Shown here in pieces: positions 57,014 to 64,000 of a stretch of DNA of 64,000 bases. Numbering within the stretch: the first letter of the stretch is position 1; each line of letters opens with the position of its first letter. Origin of the DNA: Nemertoderma westbladi. Its lineage: Eukaryota > Xenacoelomorpha > Nemertodermatida > Nemertodermatidae. The notes under the pieces were generated by a model, which was not told where the DNA came from, made no database searches, and was given only the letters and a program-made list of their open reading frames with translations. The stretch spans positions 16,001 through 80,000 of the forward strand of contig JAUCBJ010006726.1 in assembly GCA_032718475.1 (NCBI GenBank), in the 5' to 3' direction. The translations under genes were made by a program, and so were the position numbers.

Positions 57014-60000
57014 TCACTCCGCATATCCCTTTGTGATAAATTTCTTCAACTGAGTTTGGTACATTTCCTTAGCTGAAGCATTTGCCGTAAGACGTCGATG
57101 TAATTGATTGATTCTTTTCTCAGCCAAAGGTCTGTTATTTATAAATCTAGGTTCCCGTTTTCGAAATGGTAGTCCGATTTCATATCTACCTTGATCTTTT
57201 AAAAAACGTGTGGTTGTTTCCTGGATTTGCTTGGCTCTTTCTTCTTCTATCGACAGGGCTTTGTCGTATGAATTGGGTTCTACTAATTCTTGGGTAAAGA
57301 ATCGTGCGGCGAGTTCGTCCCGAGTTCTAGCGTTGTAGCGCTCTACCTCGTCATTAAGTTCGTCATTATAAATAATGGATTCCGTTGGGCGAATCAGTTG
57401 ACATAGGTTCGCTTGGTTTTTCCAAGTTTGATTCTCTGTAAGTAGGTCAATTGTGTTCTCTTCTTCGAAGAGTTGGTAGATGTCGTCATTATCTGAGGAG
57501 TATGGTGTTCCCTCAGTTAGTTCGTCCACTTCACTGCTCTCCACTTCCCAATCGTTTACTTGATATATTTGTTCGTGTGGCATTCTCTCTTCGAGAGTTC
57601 TACGGGAAGGGCCAGTAAAGTACCAACCTACTCTAGTTCTTACCGCATAGGTTTGCAGTGGCTGTGGTTGAGCAGGCCGTTTCTCTAATGTTTCGAGCGC
57701 CTCGTGCGCGTTTTGGCCGATGAGTATTTGCACTCCAGGATAATCTGTCTGGAATCGAGGTATCTTAAGATGTTGGATGCTCTCATCCTCGTCCCAATTA
57801 TAAAGGTCTGCTTGAGTAGTAGCAAAGTTCTTTATAGCCACCATTTTTACTGACCTTATACCTTGTGTTCCTAACTTATCCTGGGGGGTGGACAACACAC
57901 CTACATAGTAATCTGCCGTTAGGGTAGATTTCCAAACCTGCATAATTCCTGACATATTCAATTTAGTCCGGAACTTGGTTTGTCCAGCAAAGATATCTTC
58001 GGCTAGTTCTTGATCGATGAATGTTCCTGTGCTGCCGGAGTCAAGGAGGGCGTTCACTATGTAGCTTTTGTTAAGACCGTGAACTCTTACTTGAACTACA
58101 GGAAATTCTCTGATTCCTACGTTGGAAGCTGGAGCTTTCCAAGATGGTTGTTTGGCGAAAGTAGTTGGGGGAAACTCATCGTTGATGTCCTTTTCGTAAG
58201 TAAGTGCTCGATACACTGCGGTATTTATTAGATAACAGGATTCATTGGCGTCGGAGAATTCGTCAGTATAGAATCCTTCCATCTCAGACTCTTGATCAGT
58301 GTCGTTTACGTCACTGAATTGGACATGTAGTTCGGGCTCACTTACCTGACTCTGTCTGTCTCGTTCGAACTCACTGTGTAACAAGATGTGATGTTTCGCA
58401 CCACACTTTGCACACTTTATGTCGGAGTAACAGGTTCGCCGTTGATGTCCTGGTCTGAGGCAATTATAGCATAACCGCTTGTCCCACACGACTGTACGTC
58501 TGTCTACAAGGGATTTCTTTAGAAATTCAGCACACGCACTCAAACGGTGGGTCCCGTCGCACAGCGCACAGTTAGGTTTTATGTTACTCACTTTACCTTG
58601 GGTAACTTGATGCACTCTCGTTTTTTCTTCGGGTTTTCTTCGGTGCATTCTGTTAGGAGACTGAGGAGGGGTCTTGGCAACCTGTTCTCTCCTATCGTTG
58701 TTTCGAGCCTTGTATTTACTTACGTCCTTTGAGGTTTTGTCAACATAGTAAGATCGGTCTGTGTCTTTCCCGCTGTCCTCTTCTTGGGAAGCTTGGCTTT
58801 CGCCGTCGTCAGTGTAACACACCGGTGTTACTCTTCTCCTAGAAGTGGGTTTCTCACTTACCTTATTTTCCGATGTTTTCTCTCTGGACTGCTTGATGAG
58901 TTGTAGTTTTACTTCACCATCTAAGAAAGACATGAGATCAGCCATGGTAGGACTTCGTCGTTGTTGTTCATTCATGTACAACACTTTCTTGTCCCAGCGT
59001 GTACATACTCCACCCTTTGGTAAAGTAGAGACTACGGCTCCAATAACCATGGAACTCTGATATTCATGCGACTTACCTAACCAGTCCAGTTGTCTACAGA
59101 TCTCTTGAATTTCATCGGAAAACTCTATAATCCCGCTACTAAGGAAGTGTCGGGGGGCTACTAATTTTGCATACAAATACTTAGCTATGTTATCCTTGTT
59201 ACCATACCTGATGTTTAATGTATCCCAAACTTGTCTTAATCCATCTGGATGTCCAATAAACTTTAACGCCATTAACTTGGGAGGTCCTTCCAAGCACTTG
59301 ATGAGGAATCTAAGTTTCTCTCCGTTAGATAGTACAGAGTTCTGTATGCTATCTTTGTAATATTCGTTGAAAGGTAACCATTTCATCTCTTCTCCATTGA
59401 ATTTGACGATCTCTCCCACTTTGACCGCTTGGCGGGCTTCTGTTCTAGCCATCTGACGCGTAAAGCTTTCTTGGGCCAACGTGTTATTTAATATCGAATT
59501 ATCGGTATATAAATTTCTCGGATTATTATCAGGTCTATAGGGAATATCATTAGCAACAGGCGTATAATCACCCTTAATAGGGTTTGCTATAGGAGTTTCT
59601 ACTTCACTAGCAGTATAGATGCGTGTAGGCTCCACACCTTGCGCATGTAGTACTTCAGACCTAACAGGTTGACACAATGTTACAGGGGGTATTGGTATGC
59701 CCTTTTGGATATTGACTAATTTGTCGCGTTCTAGTGCGATACTTTGCTGCACTTCTTGCAACTCTGCTCTACCTTCCCTCACTGTTCCCTTAAGTTGGTG
59801 GACAGTCTCCTGCATCTGTCCTAGCAGGAGATTCATCCCCCGCCGTCCCTCTTCTACCCACTCAACCGCCGAAGCGGGAGTCGCCAACATAGTAGCGGGC
59901 TGACGCGGGACGACGGGAGACAAATCTTTGATTTCTCTCTCTGCTATCCGGACAGGGATATTCTCTTGGACTGTTCTACCGGGTACAGGCAGTGTAGTAC

Positions 60001-61828
60001 TATGTAAAGAGAATTTAGAGTTAAGCTCTGGAAGTACAGGGGTCTCTAACACAGAAGTGACTTTGGGAACGACAGGCCTAATTATTTCAGGCTCATCAAC
60101 TATTGTAGGGAGTCTTTTGACCTTAATACTTTGGGCTGTAGGTTCTATACTACTCAAGTCTGTGCTAGCTAGCTGTCTTCTAACAGCTGGGGGCAAATTT
60201 GGCAATTTGCGACGGTAAGATGTTTTTCTACGCCTACTTAGATGAGATCTATTTCCTCCGCCTTCAGGATCGGTGGTCTCGCCTTCCTCCGAGGATGTGT
60301 ATCCCTGGCGCTTGGGAGTAGATTTTCTCATCATCTGCATTTGATTAGCAGTAAACTGTTTATTTATACTGTCTTGCGTCTCTTGCAGATTTTCCAACTC
60401 CAGTTGGATAGTCTCCTCAGAAGCTCTCCGTTCTGCTTCTGCCACTGCTGCTTTTCTTTCTGCTTCTGCTTCTGCCGCCTTTCTTTCGGCTTCTGCTTTT
60501 GCCGCCTTTCTTTCGGCTTCTGCTTCTGCAGACTTTCTTTCGGCTTCTGCTTCTGCCGCCTTTCTTTCGGCTTCTGCTTCTGCCGCCTTTCTTTCGGCTT
60601 CTGCTTCTGCCGCTTTTCTTTCGGCTTCTGCTTCTGCCGCCGCTGCTGCTGCCACCTTTCTTTTCTCTATCCGTTCTTTCTTTACTTGTTCTTCTCGGAC
60701 TCTAGTGAGGCGGAGTTTTTCATCAAATTCAGCTTGGTTTGCAGCTAACATTTCGGCATCGATTGAGTCCAACACAAGCTTGGTTCCTTCACTATTAGGG
60801 GAAAGTCCAGACAGCCGTCTCCTCAACTCTTCGTCTCCTAGGAATCGCTGATAGTCGGACAGATAAATGTCGATAGCGTCTCTAGTTCGCGGTTTCTCGG
60901 CGGTCTCTTCGCTTTCCGCTTGAGAAAGGGTGGCATCAGTTTGTTCTTCATAGGTTGATCTCTCACCCAGCTGGGATTTCCACTGGGCCGTTTCCTGTAC
61001 TTTGAGACCTACCCGATGGAACCAAGTTTTGACAGCAACCTGCAGCGACGTGTCCTGTCTTCTTTTGGAAGTTTCCTCAAAGGCTGATAGGATTAGTCGA
61101 ATACGTAGGGTTCTTTCGCGTACTTGGTATAGCAGCTCTTCCTGCTCTTGAGGTCCTTGGGGTTGTCGAAACAGTTGTTCTTCCAATCGCTCCAAGGAGC
61201 CGAAGAATCCCTGCACATATCCTGCTGCCGACCTCTTCCAAACAGCTGGATCCATTGTATCTTTAGCCACTCCCATCCTGTGTATATCTTCCCAAGTAGC
61301 CTCGGACAGATCCAACGGGAGTCCGAGTTCGGGAAAGTTCCATTGTGACTCGACAATAGACATCAATTCTTCCCTGGCGTATCCCGCATAATTATCTTGG
61401 GTCGCTCGCTTATTTCTCGCCCAGTCGGCTTGATGTTCCTCCACCGCAATGAATATAGTAGTTAGCACTGCAGCAGGAAGGGTGAGAAGGGGGTCCGAGT
61501 AGACTGTAGCAGCCATCTGTACTCCGCGTTCGGGGGTCAGCTCTACAGTATCCGAACTACTGGAGCTATCGGGTCGCTGGGAAGTAGGTTCTTGACCAAG
61601 ATGTTGCTGCGATAGGACAACTGCCTCTTGGTTCCGTTTGACCTGTGCCCGAGTGCCTATGATGGACCTATGGTGGATTAGCCTAGGGTCTGATACTACT
61701 GGAGGGATGACCTTTCTTGCAGTAGGAGGTGAGCTGAACTCCTTTCTTAATCGCTCCATACTCCTATCTGTGTCACAGATGGTTGTATCGATCAGACTGT
61801 CTGACAGGTTTTGCTGAGTGTCAGACAT
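57014..61828 (-). CDS. BEL/Pao Gag-protease with an unusually long N-terminal extension
   Basis: A 1,604-codon frame from ATG 61828 to TGA 57014. Residues 1-790 are an unrecognised, charged and largely helical region with a stretch (about 389-463) of AEAERKA heptads encoded by an internal tandem repeat. The DUF1759-like Gag core starts near residue 800 (EIVKFNGEEMKWLPFNEYYK). The Cys/His clusters lie at about 1088-1148 (CALCDGTHRLSAC, CYNCLRPGHQRRTC, CAKCGAKHHILLH). The retropepsin-like protease has NALLDSGSTGTFID near 1258. RT begins just after the stop. BEL Gag regions before protease are usually much shorter, so the extension is notable. No frameshift is visible in this ORF. Confidence 0.88.
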   Translation of the reverse strand: MSDTQQNLSDSLIDTTICDTDRSMERLRKEFSSPPTARKVIPPVVSDPRLIHHRSIIGTRAQVKRNQEAVVLSQQHLGQEPTSQRPDSSSSSDTVELTPERGVQMAATVYSDPLLTLPAAVLTTIFIAVEEHQADWARNKRATQDNYAGYAREELMSIVESQWNFPELGLPLDLSEATWEDIHRMGVAKDTMDPAVWKRSAAGYVQGFFGSLERLEEQLFRQPQGPQEQEELLYQVRERTLRIRLILSAFEETSKRRQDTSLQVAVKTWFHRVGLKVQETAQWKSQLGERSTYEEQTDATLSQAESEETAEKPRTRDAIDIYLSDYQRFLGDEELRRRLSGLSPNSEGTKLVLDSIDAEMLAANQAEFDEKLRLTRVREEQVKKERIEKRKVAAAAAAEAEAERKAAEAEAERKAAEAEAERKAAEAEAERKSAEAEAERKAAKAEAERKAAEAEAERKAAVAEAERRASEETIQLELENLQETQDSINKQFTANQMQMMRKSTPKRQGYTSSEEGETTDPEGGGNRSHLSRRRKTSYRRKLPNLPPAVRRQLASTDLSSIEPTAQSIKVKRLPTIVDEPEIIRPVVPKVTSVLETPVLPELNSKFSLHSTTLPVPGRTVQENIPVRIAEREIKDLSPVVPRQPATMLATPASAVEWVEEGRRGMNLLLGQMQETVHQLKGTVREGRAELQEVQQSIALERDKLVNIQKGIPIPPVTLCQPVRSEVLHAQGVEPTRIYTASEVETPIANPIKGDYTPVANDIPYRPDNNPRNLYTDNSILNNTLAQESFTRQMARTEARQAVKVGEIVKFNGEEMKWLPFNEYYKDSIQNSVLSNGEKLRFLIKCLEGPPKLMALKFIGHPDGLRQVWDTLNIRYGNKDNIAKYLYAKLVAPRHFLSSGIIEFSDEIQEICRQLDWLGKSHEYQSSMVIGAVVSTLPKGGVCTRWDKKVLYMNEQQRRSPTMADLMSFLDGEVKLQLIKQSREKTSENKVSEKPTSRRRVTPVCYTDDGESQASQEEDSGKDTDRSYYVDKTSKDVSKYKARNNDRREQVAKTPPQSPNRMHRRKPEEKTRVHQVTQGKVSNIKPNCALCDGTHRLSACAEFLKKSLVDRRTVVWDKRLCYNCLRPGHQRRTCYSDIKCAKCGAKHHILLHSEFERDRQSQVSEPELHVQFSDVNDTDQESEMEGFYTDEFSDANESCYLINTAVYRALTYEKDINDEFPPTTFAKQPSWKAPASNVGIREFPVVQVRVHGLNKSYIVNALLDSGSTGTFIDQELAEDIFAGQTKFRTKLNMSGIMQVWKSTLTADYYVGVLSTPQDKLGTQGIRSVKMVAIKNFATTQADLYNWDEDESIQHLKIPRFQTDYPGVQILIGQNAHEALETLEKRPAQPQPLQTYAVRTRVGWYFTGPSRRTLEERMPHEQIYQVNDWEVESSEVDELTEGTPYSSDNDDIYQLFEEENTIDLLTENQTWKNQANLCQLIRPTESIIYNDELNDEVERYNARTRDELAARFFTQELVEPNSYDKALSIEEERAKQIQETTTRFLKDQGRYEIGLPFRKREPRFINNRPLAEKRINQLHRRLTANASAKEMYQTQLKKFITKGYAE
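60440..60660 (-). repeat. In-frame 21-bp coding repeat in Gag
   Basis: About nine copies of a unit encoding AEAERKA (variants KAEAERK, VAEAERR). The + strand shows TTTCTTTCGGCTTCTGCTTC repeats. It predicts a long, highly charged single alpha-helix or coiled coil. Confidence 0.92.
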
Positions 61829-61935
61829 GTTTAGCTATACAGTTGAATGTCTACTGCTATAGTTTCAGTTAAAGCAAGTCTAGTAATTCAGTATAACCGT
61901 TGGCCTAGTACCGTTAATTGATTACAGTATATTAG

Positions 61936-62180
61936 AATACCGGTATACACTTATAGTATATATAAGTATTGTAAACTAGGTTTGTCACAGAGTACCGGTA
62001 TATAATTTTAGCACAAATATATATAAATATATAATAGGCCTATCGTGAATACCGGTATACAGCTTACACTTATAGTATATATAAGTATAATTATGGACTA
62101 GAATTAATTACAGAGTACCGGTATGATTTCAGCTCAAATTTATAGAAATAAATATAATAAGCCTATGGTAAATACCGGTA
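61936..62180. repeat. Two-copy tandem repeat, about 110-120 bp
   Basis: Both units read AATACCGGTATAC, ACTTATAGTATATATAAGTA, ACAGAGTACCGGTAT and a TATAATARGCCTATSGT end. The ACTTATAGTATATATAAGT part is itself nearly palindromic. Confidence 0.85.
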
Positions 62181-63116
62181 TGTCAATTATTTTAAATAAT
62201 TGAATTTCTGAATATTTTTAGGGTTACTTGGTTACTTTAACTTACTTTATTACCGTTATTTAAGCAGTAGTCCAACTGATATTGAGACCTAGTTGTTGTA
62301 TGACAGGCCTACTATTTATAAATCGTTTGAGTTGATTTATAATAGATATATACCCGTTTAAAAGGGGTTTTGTCAATATTTGAAATAAATGTTATTATTT
62401 CTGGGGGAGTCACTACACAGAAGCTGTGCGCTCTCAGTGAAGTGCTACTTATTGAGACACTAAAACAGATAATTCTAATTTACCTAAGTTACTTATTCCT
62501 ACTAATTACTTACGATACGGGTGAGATTAATTCTCTAATTAAACACAACAAAATATTACGTACGAAATTTTTAGGGTAATTTTACAGGAAGTCTACAAAC
62601 CAGCCTAACAAAGGGTTAGAATTCTGGTTATTACAACTGACAGGGTACTACGGTATTTAAAATAATAAGTAGTAGTAAATATACTGCGTTGTCCAGATAA
62701 GAAAATACCACCGCCTGACGACCTATAGCCGTATCGCTATAGGTACTACGTTATGTATCACGGAGTGTTCCTACCTAGAAGTTAATTACCGCGGACTACC
62801 AGATCCAGCGTGCCTATTAACCACTTTACAACACAAATATACTGCCTACACACTAATTACTTTCGGAAAGCACTGTACACTAAACCCTAAATTAGGTACA
62901 AGTACTGGTACAACAAATAATCAGTAGTTAAATATACTTGAACAGTTAAAAGAACCACGGCATCTGCTGGAGTGACCAGAGCACAAAGTCACCAGTCTTG
63001 TCCTACGCCAAGCAGCCCGTGTAGTACCGGGGTTAATTTAACTATAACGGTATGTATAACAAGCACAATTATTGTAGGAATAAACTTGGGGACATGAATG
63101 TTGCGAATAATCGCAT

Positions 63117-63690
63117 AAACTCTGAATAATAAATATTACGCTACCCGTACAGAATACTCAAACAAATACAAACCAAAACGCTGGCAGACTACCACCAAGC
63201 CTAAATAAACTACCGTACGTGTAGATTCTGAAATGGTTAGTTAGTATGCGTTCTAACACGGTAGTACGACTTATTCTTTAAGAGGGGATTGACCTTACAG
63301 CATATGGCTGCCCCAACTTACTAACGGCACTTTATCAGACAAACTCCACACACACAGCAATCTCTTCAGACCTAATAATAGCTAGACAACAATCCAGCCT
63401 ACAAAATATCTGAGTAATAACTATTACGGTACCTGAACAAACTACACAAACAAACACAGGCTAAAACGCTGGCAGACCACGATCAAGCCTAAATAAACTA
63501 CAGTATATGCAGATTCTGAAATAGTTAGTTAGTATGCGTTCTAACACGGTAGTATGACTTATTCTTTAAGAGGGGATTGACCTTACAGCATATGGCTGCC
63601 CCAACTTACTAACGGCACTTTATCAGACAAACTCTACACACGCCGTAATCTCTCCAAACTCAACAACAGTCAGACAGCAGCTCAGCCTAC
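63117..63690. repeat. Tandem duplication, period 288 bp
   Basis: AAAACGCTGGCAGAC at 63175 recurs at 63463. The two copies agree over more than 200 bp (for example TTAGTATGCGTTCTAACACG, GGGGATTGACCTTACAGCAT), with scattered substitutions. Confidence 0.92.
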
Positions 63691-63869
63691 AATTATCTGA
63701 ACAATCTGAGCAGGGTCACACGCCTTCTGCTCAATATTAGCCTACTAGTAAATAAAACCGACAGAAATAAGCAGAATCTCAATAAAAATTCAGGGCTGCA
63801 GTCCCTGATTAAGTACTAAGACCTACCGGTATACACTAATCAAATTCGAATAATACTAATGTACTGATA

Positions 63870-64000
63870 CAGCAGTACCGGTTAGGACAGTTGGGCCTAC
63901 AGACCTACAGAAGTACCGGTTCTGGCAGTTGGACCTACGGACCTACAGCAGTACCGGTTCTGGCAGTTGGGCCTACTGACCTACAGAAGTACCGGTTCAG
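63870..64000. repeat. About 38-bp tandem repeat at the window end
   Basis: Three and a half units of ACAGAAGTACCGGTTCTGGC and AGTTGGGCCTACAGACCT. The array continues past the window. Confidence 0.88.

Larger units (their letters stand above)
53660..61828 (-). mobile_element. BEL/Pao-type retrotransposon, nearly intact
   Basis: The coding region runs from Gag through protease, RT, RNase H and integrase in one register over about 2,720 codons, with a single in-frame TGA at 57014-57016. Domain order and motifs (DUF1759-like Gag core, three zinc-knuckle-like clusters, DSGSTGTF protease, YMDD RT, H2C2 and D,D,E integrase, C-terminal DUF5641-like region) are those of BEL/Pao. LTRs were not identified, so element borders lie outside the stated coding limits. 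Confidence 0.9.
61829..64000. other. BEL upstream region, repetitive and non-coding
   Basis: No gene is supported. Three local duplications occur (61936-62180, 63117-63690, 63870-64000). CCGGTA motifs are frequent. The 5' LTR and primer-binding site should lie here or beyond the window. Candidate TGG starts exist but none matches a tRNA end that I can verify. Confidence 0.5.

Noticed and set aside
62370-62579. 69-codon frame upstream of BEL gag
   Set aside because: AT-rich, no domain, and no supporting context.
61829-64000. 5' LTR and primer-binding site of the BEL element
   Set aside because: No sequence here could be matched by eye to the 3' side (52043-53659), and candidate TGG starts fit no tRNA end that I can confirm.

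Overview
The window is animal (metazoan) genomic DNA, most likely from an invertebrate with cilia. I cannot place it to species or phylum. The grounds are spliced genes with consensus GT/AG introns, a ciliary transition-zone gene (RPGRIP1L), the replicative helicase subunit MCM6, an SLC6 neurotransmitter/osmolyte transporter, and BEL/Pao, CR1-like and RTE-like retroelements. Nothing bacterial or phage-like was seen.

Layout. RPGRIP1L is the frame of the window. Fifteen consecutive exons on the + strand run from 1893 to 48930 and cover most of the coiled-coil region and two C2 domains. The N-terminus lies before the window and the family's C-terminal domain was not found. Two complete genes sit inside its introns on the opposite strand: MCM6 (four exons, 19427 down to 10503) and a single-exon SLC6 transporter (30746 down to 28869). 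After the last RPGRIP1L exon come a TTGGG array, a damaged cysteine-rich reading frame on the - strand (52042 to 50593) that I do not recognise, and a BEL/Pao element on the - strand (61828 to 53660) with a very long Gag and a single in-frame stop between Gag-protease and Pol. The last 2 kb is non-coding and repetitive.

Introns are packed with tandem repeats and broken transposons: an RTE-like LINE in three copies, an unassigned reverse-transcriptase element in two pieces, a nearly intact CR1-like LINE, a tRNA-derived SINE, and small terminal-inverted-repeat elements. Several minisatellites can be traced to their source. A 63-bp array comes from an RTE reverse-transcriptase domain and a roughly 62-bp array from a SINE tail.

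The most unusual feature is that five separate minisatellites are tandem copies of a 5' splice junction of the gene they sit in. This is true of RPGRIP1L exons at 5022-5224, 6426-6628, 33550-33710 and 43664-43829, and of MCM6 exon 3. Unit lengths are 112, 65, 50, 85 and 21/24 bp, with roughly 8 to 135 copies. The units carry from 0-2 up to 83 nt of exon plus the donor site, so each transcript offers dozens of near-identical donors of which only the first preserves the protein. I found no sign that any other function is encoded by these arrays.
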